This document shows positions 8,356 to 16,876 of a stretch of DNA of 64,000 bases, in pieces (the stretch's first letter is position 1; the number at the start of each line of letters is the position of its first letter). The notes beneath the pieces were generated by a model. It was not told where the DNA came from and ran no database searches. It saw nothing but the letters and a program-made list of their open reading frames with translations. Source of the DNA: JAGRAX01 sp041391365. Its GTDB lineage: Bacteria > Bdellovibrionota_G > JALEGL01 > JAGRMV01. The position numbers and the translations under genes were made by a program. The DNA is taken from NCBI GenBank assembly GCA_041391365.1, contig JAWKOC010000002.1:248001-312000 (forward strand), given 5' to 3'.

Positions 8356-9393
8356 TCACTGATCCACCATTTTTCTCAAGGTAGATGGATCTGCATTTTT
8401 TGCAACACCTTTTTCCGTGATGATGGCAGAAATCAAATGAGAAGGAGTCACATCAAATCCAGGGTGACGAGCTTGCATGCCCACGGGTGTGATCCATTGT
8501 CCAAAGATCTTTGTTACCTCTTCTTGGCTTCTCTCTTCAATGGGGATTTCATCCCCATGAGGGCAGTTGGGATCAATGGTAGATGTCGGTGCAGCCACAT
8601 AAAAAGGAATGTTGTTTTCTTTGGCAAGAACCGCGAGGGCATAGCTTCCGATTTTGTTGGCAACATCCCCATTCATCGCGATACGGTCTGCTCCAATCAC
8701 AATGGCATCGACTTCACCTTTTTTCATCAAATATCCTGCCATGTTGTCTGTAATTAGACATGCAGGAATGTTTTCTTGTGTAAGTTCCCAGGCCGTGAGT
8801 CGAGCTCCTTGAAGAAAAGGGCGAGTTTCATCCACAAAAACTTTGATGTTTTTCCCCGCAAAAAAAGCACTGCGGATCACACCCAGTGCCGTCCCCCATC
8901 CTGCTGTCGCAAGTGCACCTGCATTGCAGTGAGTGAGAATGGTCGAATTGGGTTCAATGAGCTGCGCTCCGTGCATTCCGATTTTTTTGCAAAATTCAAT
9001 ATCTTCCTCTCGAATCCGAAGAGCCTCGTCGACCAAGGCCTTGGACCATGATGAGGTTGCATCATAGGTCTTCTCAGACATATCTTTCATTTTTTCAACC
9101 GCCCAAAACAAATTGACGGCTGTGGGTCTGGTTTTGGAAAAACGAGTGCACCAGGTTGCAAATTGCTTGCGCGCCGTTTGAAGTTCATGGGTTTGCAACT
9201 GAGTGCTGGCAAGAGCAAGCCCCAATGCTGCTGTCACGCCAATGGCAGGTGCCCCTCGAACAATCATGGTTTCAATCGATCGCGCTACCAGCTCGGGGTC
9301 CTCAAAGCGATGATAAATCGTTTCCAAGGGGAGTTTGGTTTGATCGATCATGACCACCTGGCCGTGATCCCAATATACAGTTTCGAAACTCAT
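8356..9393 (-). CDS. mtnA: methylthioribose-1-phosphate isomerase
   Basis: 345 residues, the usual length. The enzyme isomerises 5-methylthioribose 1-phosphate to the ribulose phosphate in methionine salvage. Family hallmarks are visible: MIVRGAPAIGVTAALG near residue 45, catalytic Cys in THCNAGALATAGWGTALG near residue 160, and catalytic Asp in VIGADRIAMNGDVANKIGSY near residue 240. Related eIF2B-type proteins lack this Cys/Asp pair, so the isomerase call is firm. No other mtn gene adjoins it; a nucleoside phosphorylase/nucleosidase-family gene lies far away at 43772. Cytoplasmic. Confidence 0.95.
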   Translation of the reverse strand: MSFETVYWDHGQVVMIDQTKLPLETIYHRFEDPELVARSIETMIVRGAPAIGVTAALGLALASTQLQTHELQTARKQFATWCTRFSKTRPTAVNLFWAVEKMKDMSEKTYDATSSWSKALVDEALRIREEDIEFCKKIGMHGAQLIEPNSTILTHCNAGALATAGWGTALGVIRSAFFAGKNIKVFVDETRPFLQGARLTAWELTQENIPACLITDNMAGYLMKKGEVDAIVIGADRIAMNGDVANKIGSYALAVLAKENNIPFYVAAPTSTIDPNCPHGDEIPIEERSQEEVTKIFGQWITPVGMQARHPGFDVTPSHLISAIITEKGVAKNADPSTLRKMVDQ

Positions 9394-9467
9394 GGGCGTG
9401 AGTCTACCTTAACTCCTAAAAAATGGGAAACCGCAGCTATGGCCAAAGGAATTCCCGTAGTCAAACA

Positions 9468-10916
9468 TCATTTGCTCAAGCTTTTGATCAACAGCTCATT
9501 GACCAAAGTTGGATTGGCTTTGCCTTTGGAGGCTTTCATGACTTGTCCAACAAAAAATCCAAACAATTTATCTTTTCCATCTCGATAAGCTTGTGCTTGA
9601 TCAGGGTTGGCTGCCACAACCTCATCCACCATGTTTTGGATCGATGAAGTATCGGAGATTTGAGCCAATCCTTTTTTCTCCACAAGTTCACTTGGAGCTG
9701 CGCCTGTTTGGGCAACTTCGTTGATGATCTCTTTGGCAATTTTGCCGCTGATGGTTCCATCTTCAATCAATTTCACAATGTCTACGAGTTTTTCGGGAGT
9801 AATGTGCAGCTGATCAACATCTTGACCTTTTTCATTGCTCAATCGAAGAACTTCACTGGTCAATAGATTGGTGATGCTTTTGGCATGTTGAGCGCTGGAT
9901 CCAAAAATGTTCATGCAGGCATCAAAATACGCAGCAATTTTTTGATCTTCACAAATGGTTTGAGCATCTTGCTCAGCCATCTGCAATTCATGAATGTATC
10001 GATGACGCTTTTGTGCTGGAAGCTCAGGAAGACCTTGCCTCAACTCGTGAATCAAATCTTTGGAAACCACCAAAGGCTTGAGATCAGGTTCAGGGAAGTA
10101 TCGATAGTCGTTGGCTTCTTCTTTGGAGCGCATGCTTCGTGTCACACCTTTGTCGATGTCCCACAATCGGGTTTCTTGCGCGATGGTTTCTCCTTGTTCC
10201 ATAGCCAGGCTTTGTCGTTCAATTTCGAACTCAATGGCTTTTTGAACATGTCGAAAAGAATTCATGTTTTTGACTTCCACCTTGGTGCCAAATTGTTTTT
10301 GTCCTTGAGGGCGAACAGAAACGTTTGCATCACAGCGCAAACTTCCTTGCTCCATGTTCCCGTCACAAACATCGAGATAACGCAGAATGTTTCTCAGTTC
10401 TTTGAGATAGTCAGAAGCTTCCTGCGCACTGACGATGTCCGGTTCACTCACAATTTCGATCAGAGGAACCCCCGCGCGATTGAGATCGACCAGACTTCCA
10501 CCCTTGTTGTGTTGACTGTCTCCATGCAAAAGTTTCCCTGCATCCTCTTCCATGTGGATTCGTGTGATACCAATGTTACGATCTCCAATGGTCAACTTTC
10601 CTTCAGTACAAATCGGCAAATCAAATTGTGAGATCTGATATCCCTTGGGAAGGTCAGGATAAAAATAATTCTTTCTTGCAAACACCGAATGCAAATGAAT
10701 GGTACACCCAAGAGCAAGGCCAGCCTTGATGGCGAATTCAACCGCTTTTTGATTCAACACAGGCAACGTTCCTGGATGTCCAAGACAAATGGGACACGTC
10801 AAATGATTGGCGGTTTGTCCAAATTGATTCGGACAGGCGCAGAACAATTTGGTGTTTGTGTTGAGTTGAGCATGAACTTCAAGCCCAATCGTTGGAGTGT
10901 ATTTTCCACCTAGCAT
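9468..10916 (-). CDS. gatB: aspartyl/glutamyl-tRNA amidotransferase subunit B
   Basis: 482 residues. GatB is the tRNA-binding, kinase/transamidase subunit of GatCAB, which converts Glu-tRNA(Gln) or Asp-tRNA(Asn) to the amide form. Typical segments are present: GLEVHAQLNTNTKLFC, the zinc-type Cys pairs CACPNQF and CPICLG, ARKNYFYPDLPKGYQISQ, DLNRAGVPLIEIVSEPD and the C-terminal YqeY-like helical domain (GKIAKEIINEVAQTG). The start overlaps the gatA stop by seven bases, indicating translational coupling within gatC-gatA-gatB. The tRNA-Gln(TTG) gene in this window would be a substrate. Confidence 0.96.
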   Translation of the reverse strand: MLGGKYTPTIGLEVHAQLNTNTKLFCACPNQFGQTANHLTCPICLGHPGTLPVLNQKAVEFAIKAGLALGCTIHLHSVFARKNYFYPDLPKGYQISQFDLPICTEGKLTIGDRNIGITRIHMEEDAGKLLHGDSQHNKGGSLVDLNRAGVPLIEIVSEPDIVSAQEASDYLKELRNILRYLDVCDGNMEQGSLRCDANVSVRPQGQKQFGTKVEVKNMNSFRHVQKAIEFEIERQSLAMEQGETIAQETRLWDIDKGVTRSMRSKEEANDYRYFPEPDLKPLVVSKDLIHELRQGLPELPAQKRHRYIHELQMAEQDAQTICEDQKIAAYFDACMNIFGSSAQHAKSITNLLTSEVLRLSNEKGQDVDQLHITPEKLVDIVKLIEDGTISGKIAKEIINEVAQTGAAPSELVEKKGLAQISDTSSIQNMVDEVVAANPDQAQAYRDGKDKLFGFFVGQVMKASKGKANPTLVNELLIKSLSK

Positions 10917-12379
10917 GTTGGTCTTCTTTCATGAAAATCATTGGCTTGTTCAAAAGCGTAGGCAGTTTCGAGGATGCCCGCTTCATCCATGTGTTTTCCA
11001 ATCAACTGCAATCCCAAGGGGAGATGATTTGGACCGAATCCACAAGGAATCGAAATTGCGGGAAGTCCAGCCAAAGAAATGCAAACCGTAAACACGTCAG
11101 ATAGATACATGCTTAGAGGATCTTTGGATTTGCTTCCCAGTCCAAAAGCTTCAAAAGGAGAAGTTGGTGTGATCAAAAAATCTACTTCAGCGAATGCCTG
11201 ATCAAAGTCTTGCCGGATGAGCTGTTGAACTTGCAATGCCTTTTTGTAATAGGCATCGTAGTATCCCGAACTCAATACATAAGTACCCAGAAGAATTCTT
11301 CTCTGAACTTCGGCCCCGAATCCTTGGGTTCGACTTTGAACAAAAATCTCAGATAGACTTTGATTTTCTCCCCAGCGACTCGTGTAATGAATGCCATCAA
11401 AACGCGCCAAATTTGATGAGGCTTCTGCAGGTGCAATGATGTAGTAACAAGATATCCCAAACTCGGTATGTGGCAGACGTACTTCTTTGATGGTAGCCCC
11501 CAAATTGCGCAAACACTCCACGCTTTGTTCAAAATTTTCTCGAACCGCAGAATCGAGTGTGTCGGGCAGATATTCTTTGGGAATTCCAATGGTCTTTCCA
11601 TCCAGGCGAGTGTTCCACGAAAGCTTTGCCTCTGAAAAGGGCGCACTTGCATGGGAGGTGGAATCCAATTCATCATGTCCCGAAATGGCTTCCAAAAGAT
11701 AGGCTGTATCTTTCACACTCTTGGCCATGGGACCAATTTGATCCAACGACGAGGCAAACGCGATGGACCCATATCGACTCACGCGTCCATAACTCGGTTT
11801 GAGACCCACAATGCCACACAAGGCCGCCGGTTGACGGATGGATCCTCCGGTGTCTGTGCCCAAGGCCAAGGGTGCTTGGGCAGCACTCACAGCCGCAGCT
11901 GAACCTCCACTGCTTCCCCCGGGAACACGTGTTGTATCCCAAGGGTTTTTGCAGGGGTAAAATGAGGAATTTTCGTTGGAAGATCCCATGGCAAACTCAT
12001 CCAAATTGGTTTTGCCAAGCAATACGGCTCCATGATTCCATAACCTGCTTGTGGCTGTGCTTTCATAGACAGGAACAAAATCTTTGAGAAGCTGACTGGC
12101 CGCGGTGGTTTTCACATTTTTGGTCAAAATGATGTCTTTGACGGCCACCGGAATGCCATGAACTTTGGATTGAGGGCCTTTTGTGCTGATGGTTTTGTCA
12201 GCTTCTTTGGCCATGTTCAGTGCAACATCTTCATCGATCGTCAAAAAAGTTCCGAGCTTCTCGTTGGTTTGTTTTGTGCGATTCAAAAACTCTTGTGTCA
12301 ATTCGACGCTGGAGATTTCTTTTTTTCGAAGCATCTCATGAAGAGTGTCCAAATCCTTGTTTTGCCAATCGTGTGCCAT
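10910..12379 (-). CDS. gatA: aspartyl/glutamyl-tRNA amidotransferase subunit A
   Basis: 489 residues; the amidase subunit that releases ammonia from glutamine for tRNA-dependent amidation. The amidase-signature triad region is intact: Lys in PVAVKDIILTKNVKTTAAS near residue 80, the Ser-rich VPGGSSGGSAAAVSAA near 155, and nucleophile Ser in GTDTGGSIRQPAALCG near 180, followed by GLKPSYGRVSRYG. The ATG at 12379 (MAHDWQNKD) is preferred to one three codons upstream. It follows gatC by 23 bases and overlaps gatB. Cytoplasmic complex. Confidence 0.96.
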   Translation of the reverse strand: MAHDWQNKDLDTLHEMLRKKEISSVELTQEFLNRTKQTNEKLGTFLTIDEDVALNMAKEADKTISTKGPQSKVHGIPVAVKDIILTKNVKTTAASQLLKDFVPVYESTATSRLWNHGAVLLGKTNLDEFAMGSSNENSSFYPCKNPWDTTRVPGGSSGGSAAAVSAAQAPLALGTDTGGSIRQPAALCGIVGLKPSYGRVSRYGSIAFASSLDQIGPMAKSVKDTAYLLEAISGHDELDSTSHASAPFSEAKLSWNTRLDGKTIGIPKEYLPDTLDSAVRENFEQSVECLRNLGATIKEVRLPHTEFGISCYYIIAPAEASSNLARFDGIHYTSRWGENQSLSEIFVQSRTQGFGAEVQRRILLGTYVLSSGYYDAYYKKALQVQQLIRQDFDQAFAEVDFLITPTSPFEAFGLGSKSKDPLSMYLSDVFTVCISLAGLPAISIPCGFGPNHLPLGLQLIGKHMDEAGILETAYAFEQANDFHERRPTC

Positions 12380-12402
12380 GGTCAACATCCTCTCAAGTAT
12401 GG

Positions 12403-12699
12403 TTAGGAACGTTCAATCACATCCGGAATGTGAAAAAATGGGGGCTGAGAAGACGGACTGTTTTTCAGAACATCTTCGACAGAAAGGCATGGTTTGGTCA
12501 CATCTTCTCGAACTGGTGTTTGGGAGGGATGATTTTTTTGTAGCCCCTCCAGCGTTTTGTCATCGATCTGGCTCAAATGATCCACTGCCTCCAAAATAGA
12601 ATTGAATTTCTCCATTTGAATCTCCAGGTCTTTTTCTTCGATATGGAGACTAGAAAGCTGGGCAATTTTTAGAATTTCGTCACGCGTGATTTTTGCCAT
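12403..12699 (-). CDS. gatC: aspartyl/glutamyl-tRNA amidotransferase subunit C
   Basis: 98 residues, normal GatC length. It stabilises the GatA-GatB interaction. Recognisable features are MAKITRDEILKIAQLSSLHIEE at the N-terminus, the long helix EKFNSILEAVDHLSQID, and the C-terminal REDVTKPCLSVEDVLKNSP tail. It is the first gene of the gatC-gatA-gatB operon. The 74-base gap upstream, after tadC, contains a GGAGGAGTCCTCC palindrome without a T-run. Confidence 0.93.
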   Translation of the reverse strand: MAKITRDEILKIAQLSSLHIEEKDLEIQMEKFNSILEAVDHLSQIDDKTLEGLQKNHPSQTPVREDVTKPCLSVEDVLKNSPSSQPPFFHIPDVIERS

Positions 12700-12773
12700 A
12701 GAGACAGGGAGTTACCATAGAATGGAGTGCTTCTCCAGACTTTCCAGTAGGACCTTTTGGAGGAGTCCTCCTG

Positions 12774-13478
12774 TTAGAGAACATGCATGAGTTGGTGAGC
12801 CAGAGGAGCAAAAAGTAGAATGAAAACAACAGGAAAAATAAAAGCTACCAGAGGAAACAGGATTTTTACGGGCGCTTTCTGGGCTTTGGTTTCAAGTTTG
12901 CAAATCAGAGAATCCCACATAGATATAGACAAACTTTGCAGCGCTGCTTTGAGAGGCATTCCGCTTCGCTCCGATTCGACCACAAAAGCGTAAAAATCTT
13001 CCAAAAGATTGTTTTTCAGAGGAAAGATGCAGAGCTCCACTGCTTTTTCAAAACTCATTCCAGAAGCTTTCTGACGAAGAACCATTTTCCCGCTACGAAT
13101 GAACAAATCATCTCGGTTGGAGTGCTGACAAATCAATTCAATTCCCATGCTGACACTGACTCCTGAGTCAATCATGAGAGTGATCAATTCCAGATAGAAG
13201 GGCATGGTACTTTCCAGCATTTCATGGCAGCGATGTTTTTGGTGCATGAGGTACAGGAGCGGAGCACACCAAATAACTAGAGAGATCATCAAAAAAATGG
13301 CTGCATGATTCATTCCGACCATACTGATCCATAGCAACAAAAAAAGGCAGCCCATCACATTTTGAAGATGTGCGATATGATCTTCCCGTAAGATTCCTGT
13401 GGAATAATATAAGAAGTAGGGTCGCAGAAAACGTTGGTAGCGTTGCAAGATAGGTGAAAAAAAAGCCAACTCAATCAT
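12774..13478 (-). CDS. tadC: Tad secretion inner-membrane protein TadC
   Basis: 234 residues, polytopic. It has the type II secretion F-like domain of Tad systems: an amphipathic region MPFYLELITLMIDSGVSVSMGIEL, then AVELCIFPLKNNLLEDFYAFV, and two C-terminal membrane helices around APVKILFPLVAFIFPVVFILLFAP. Two more membrane helices lie near residues 45-80. With TadB it forms the inner-membrane platform of Flp pilus/tight-adherence secretion. It overlaps the tadB stop by eight bases. It is the last gene of the tad set in this window. Assigned by domain character and neighbour order. Confidence 0.85.
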   Translation of the reverse strand: MIELAFFSPILQRYQRFLRPYFLYYSTGILREDHIAHLQNVMGCLFLLLWISMVGMNHAAIFLMISLVIWCAPLLYLMHQKHRCHEMLESTMPFYLELITLMIDSGVSVSMGIELICQHSNRDDLFIRSGKMVLRQKASGMSFEKAVELCIFPLKNNLLEDFYAFVVESERSGMPLKAALQSLSISMWDSLICKLETKAQKAPVKILFPLVAFIFPVVFILLFAPLAHQLMHVL

Positions 13479-14232
13479 AATCCGTCACAATGGTTGAAAG
13501 GTTCTGAATCAAAACAAACCCAATGAACAGACTGCATATGCAGGCCCCCATCAAGACTTTTCCCAAAAGGTCATTAAAGAAAAACGAAAAGTATCCAGGA
13601 GAAATCCAGTTCACCGTAACGTAGAGAAGAACAGGCAACATGCTGCAACTGTAGGCCTGCATTCTTCCTTGGGAGGTGAGGCTTCGAACGCGGCCTTTGA
13701 TTTTTTGATTTTCTCGCAGCCCTATCGACAACCTTTGGAGAATGGGAGCCAAACTGGCTCCACTTTTGGCAGAAATTTGGCTGGCAAGAAACAAACTTTC
13801 GGTGGAAAAACCTGCATGTCGTGAGGCAAGATCGCGCAAGCATTCTTGCAAGGTTTTTCCAAACGACATTTCGGCCAAGATTATTCTCAGTTCATGACCC
13901 AAAGGTTCGGAGGTCTTCTCGCACAATCGCAAAATACTCTGTTCAATGTTTTGCCCAGCTTTGAGATTGGAAGATAGAGCTTGCAAAAACATGGGCCACT
14001 GCCGCTCCAGCGCCTGCTTCTGTTTTTGTTTTCGAGTCGTTTTGTATACTATGGGTCCAAGACTTGTGATCCCAAGCTGACAGATCCAGATCGAAAAAGG
14101 AAGCCACAACGCGCCCAATCCAAGCAGAAAAAGGGCTCCCAATAGATAGGTTTTTCTTTTTTTCATCCACGGTGCAGGCGTCTGAAAAATTTTTTGAATT
14201 TTTCGAGGAAGCAAAGATTTCATGCGTTTCAT
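13471..14232 (-). CDS. tadB: Tad secretion inner-membrane protein TadB
   Basis: 253 residues. N-terminal membrane helices (residues 28-60), a cytoplasmic T2SF-type domain (QWPMFLQALSSNLKAGQNIEQSIL, SFGKTLQECLRDLASRH, SKSGASLAPILQRLS) and C-terminal helices (LPVLLYVTVNWISPGYFSFF and the last 25 residues). The phrase LRENQKIKGRVRSLTSQGRMQA is characteristic of TadB. The start overlaps the tadA stop by four bases. Works with TadC and the TadA ATPase to assemble Flp pili; somewhat shorter than many TadB proteins because no FHA or long N-terminal domain is present. Confidence 0.88.
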   Translation of the reverse strand: MKRMKSLLPRKIQKIFQTPAPWMKKRKTYLLGALFLLGLGALWLPFSIWICQLGITSLGPIVYKTTRKQKQKQALERQWPMFLQALSSNLKAGQNIEQSILRLCEKTSEPLGHELRIILAEMSFGKTLQECLRDLASRHAGFSTESLFLASQISAKSGASLAPILQRLSIGLRENQKIKGRVRSLTSQGRMQAYSCSMLPVLLYVTVNWISPGYFSFFFNDLLGKVLMGACICSLFIGFVLIQNLSTIVTDYD

Positions 14233-15461
14233 GAGGAGGTTCCCATTTTTTGAAGAGATGGGTATTCGGAGGAAAGAAACATTTGGTCTTGGATGGCATC
14301 TTCTTGATCTCGGAAGAAAATATCTTGTGTGATGATCGTGCCTTCTTCCATGCCCTTCATTTCCACAATCTGTGTGATCATGCGTTGCCCATCTCTACCT
14401 CGTTTGACGAATACAATCACATCGATGGCACTTGCAATCTGTTCTCGAATGGCCCGGTGGGGCAGTTCCATGCCTGACATTAAGACTAGAGTTTCCAACC
14501 TTGCCAGAGCATCTCGGGGGGAGTTTGCATGGATGGTAGACATCGATCCATCGTGTCCAGTGTTCATGGCCGACAACATGTCCAGAGTTTCATTGGACCT
14601 ACACTCCCCTATGATGATTCGATTGGGTCGCATGCGAAGAGCGTTTTTGAGCAAATCGCGTATGGTGACTTCTCCAACATTTTCGGTATTTGACGGTCGA
14701 CTTTCGAGGCGAATGACATGAGGTTGGGAAAGATTTAACTCTGCGGCATCTTCGATGGTAACAATTCTCTCGCTGGGATCGATCCTATCTGAAAGCGTGT
14801 TGAGCAGACTTGTTTTTCCTGATCCTGTTCCTCCCGCCACCAATATGTTTTTGCGATGTTCGACCATGAATCTCAAATAGTTTGCCATCCGTTGATTCAT
14901 GTAGTCGGAAGCCACCAGCTCCAAAAAAGAAAAACCGGTAGGCTTAAATTTTCGAATCGTGATCGTAGGACCATTGAGAGAAAGAGGAGGAAGAATGATG
15001 TTGATTCGAGAGCCATCTTGCAAACGTGTATCAAGCATGGGGGAGGATTCATCGACTCTTCGATGCGTATGAGAGATCAATCGTTTGATAACATTCTGCA
15101 AAGACCTCTCATCCAAAAAATGATATTTTGTTTTTTTGATTTTTCCTCCAATCTCTACATAGATTTCTTGTGCTCCATTGATCATGATTTCGGAAATGTT
15201 TTCATGTTGGAGAAGTTTTTTGAGAGGTCCAAGTCCTATGATCTCTTCAATGGTATCTTTGATGAACTGATCGTTGTCTTTGATTCGATGGGCATGACCT
15301 GATTTTTTCAAATTGATTTCGACTTCTTTTTTTAGATCGTCAAAAATCTTCTGTTTGTTTTCAACTTCATCGCTGATCATGTTTCGATGCTGGATCAATT
15401 CTGACAAATGGTGATACACAAACGATTGAACTTGTTTTTGAATGTTGGTGTCTTTGTGCAT
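14229..15461 (-). CDS. tadA: Tad/Flp pilus assembly ATPase TadA (CpaF)
   Basis: 410 residues. A secretion ATPase of the CpaF branch: GLGPLKKLLQHENISEIMINGAQEIYVE N-domain, Walker A GGTGSGKTS near residue 215, Asp-box region ERIVTIEDAAELNL, Walker B RIIIGECRSNETLDML and His-box GSMSTIHANSPRDAL. It powers Flp pilus extrusion. The ATG at 15461 is chosen because AAGGA lies seven bases before it and it begins just after the secretin stop; a start at 15476 would overlap. It lacks the extra N-terminal FHA or regulatory extensions of some CpaF proteins. Confidence 0.93.
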   Translation of the reverse strand: MHKDTNIQKQVQSFVYHHLSELIQHRNMISDEVENKQKIFDDLKKEVEINLKKSGHAHRIKDNDQFIKDTIEEIIGLGPLKKLLQHENISEIMINGAQEIYVEIGGKIKKTKYHFLDERSLQNVIKRLISHTHRRVDESSPMLDTRLQDGSRINIILPPLSLNGPTITIRKFKPTGFSFLELVASDYMNQRMANYLRFMVEHRKNILVAGGTGSGKTSLLNTLSDRIDPSERIVTIEDAAELNLSQPHVIRLESRPSNTENVGEVTIRDLLKNALRMRPNRIIIGECRSNETLDMLSAMNTGHDGSMSTIHANSPRDALARLETLVLMSGMELPHRAIREQIASAIDVIVFVKRGRDGQRMITQIVEMKGMEEGTIITQDIFFRDQEDAIQDQMFLSSEYPSLQKMGTSS

Positions 15462-15463
15462 GG

Positions 15464-16876
15464 TTAGTCCTTCCATTGAAATCCATCTTCTTGCATTTGA
15501 TTCTCAATCTCGTCCGTTATTTTTTCGATGGAACGCTCATTGGGGTCAAAGGAAGAATCTGATCGTTGCGGTGTAATAAACACCATAAACACGGACCTGT
15601 TTTTTTGAAAACTCCGACTTTTGAAAAGTTCTCCCAGAACTGGGATGCTTCCCAAGACCGGGAACTTCTTGATGTTTTTTCCCGATCGATTTTCCAGAAG
15701 ACGACCAATGATGATGGTTTGCCCCACGGATACGTCGACCGAGTTTTTGATTTGATGATCCACAATGCCTGGGATGCCTTCCAAGGCATTGGCATAGTCC
15801 AATGCACTCATCTGGATGTCCAGGTCGATGGAGAGATGATCCGATCGATCGGCCTTACTTTGTAAGTTGATGTCCAATCCATAGTTTTTGTAACTCAAAT
15901 TGGCCACACGCTCAGACACCAATCGAATAGGGATCTGACCTCCCGCGTGAAATTGACAGGTGGATTCTTGGTTGCAGGTCAAAGAGGGGTTGGACAAAAT
16001 TCGGGCTTGCCCTTTTTCGATCAGGGTATGGAGGGTGAGTTCGGTTTGTGTGCCCACAGAAATGGAAAATGGATTCGATTGGTTTTTGTTGATCGATGAA
16101 TTTGCCACCAATTGACTGGGCCATTCCATTCCCAGGTCTTTGAAAGAGCTTTTTGAGACCTCCAACAACTTGATGTCAAAATAGATTGGTTTTTGATGAT
16201 ACACTCCGACTTCCATTTGGTCTTCACAGTGAAAGAAAATGTTTTTGGCCAGAGAATGAATCAGAATCCGATCGTGCTCACTTGGGATTTTTCCGGTGAG
16301 AAAAATGGTGGATCCTGCAGCAATTGGAGTGACCTGATCGAATTCATATAGATCAAGAGTTTCTTTGATTTGAGATCGGAAATGCTCCAATGCATCGGGA
16401 TGAACCTTGGCCAAGTTTTTGACTTTTTCATAGAGTTTTTCCACGTAGAGAATTTGTTCCAAATCTCTTCCACGATAAATGTACCCTTGAATGATATGGT
16501 TCTGATGCGTAGATATGATTTCAATGCCTTCGATCCCATCGAGCAGTTGGTGAATCTCCGAGGACAATGCGCTCGGTTTTCCTACAACTTCGATGATGTA
16601 GGTTTTTTGGGTTTCCTGTTGGTCCCAGAGAATGAGATCCGTAGATCCTGGTCTCAAACCCCGAACAATCACCTTGGACTGAGCCTCAATCACATCCACA
16701 TCAGCGACGGTAGGGTTTCCGATGGCAGCTCTGGTCAGGCCCTCCAAGTGTATGATTTGCTGCCTGCCCACGGGGAGTGTTACCTTGGTTTGAGCCAGAA
16801 CATGGGGTGCAAAAGCCAGCCAGAGTGATACAATAGATATGGATCGTACCATGCGGAAAAAAATTGCATATTTCAT
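15464..16876 (-). CDS. cpaC: Flp pilus secretin (CpaC/RcpA family)
   Basis: 470 residues. Signal peptide through MVRSISIVSLWLAFAPHVLA, then the pilus-type N0-like domain (VTLPVGRQQIIHLEGLTRAAIGNPTVADV, GLRPGSTDLILWD), a BON-like middle region, and a secretin domain with QARILSNPSLTCNQ, FHAGGQIPI and SVDVSVGQTIIIGRLLENRSG...FPVLGSIPVLGELFKS, the conserved C-terminal secretin signature. It forms the outer-membrane ring through which the Flp pilus passes. It is first in the tad order here (secretin-tadA-tadB-tadC). Its 5' end overlaps, in antisense, the start of the HEAT-repeat gene, so the true starts of both are uncertain by a few codons. Confidence 0.92.
   Translation of the reverse strand: MKYAIFFRMVRSISIVSLWLAFAPHVLAQTKVTLPVGRQQIIHLEGLTRAAIGNPTVADVDVIEAQSKVIVRGLRPGSTDLILWDQQETQKTYIIEVVGKPSALSSEIHQLLDGIEGIEIISTHQNHIIQGYIYRGRDLEQILYVEKLYEKVKNLAKVHPDALEHFRSQIKETLDLYEFDQVTPIAAGSTIFLTGKIPSEHDRILIHSLAKNIFFHCEDQMEVGVYHQKPIYFDIKLLEVSKSSFKDLGMEWPSQLVANSSINKNQSNPFSISVGTQTELTLHTLIEKGQARILSNPSLTCNQESTCQFHAGGQIPIRLVSERVANLSYKNYGLDINLQSKADRSDHLSIDLDIQMSALDYANALEGIPGIVDHQIKNSVDVSVGQTIIIGRLLENRSGKNIKKFPVLGSIPVLGELFKSRSFQKNRSVFMVFITPQRSDSSFDPNERSIEKITDEIENQMQEDGFQWKD

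Noticed and set aside
9885..10631. Long plus-strand open frame antisense to gatB
   Set aside because: It lies wholly inside a gene of certain identity, has no ribosome binding site and a low-complexity, codon-shadow composition.
12720..12773. Terminator at the GGAGGAGTCCTCC palindrome after tadC
   Set aside because: No T-run follows on either strand and the stem is short.
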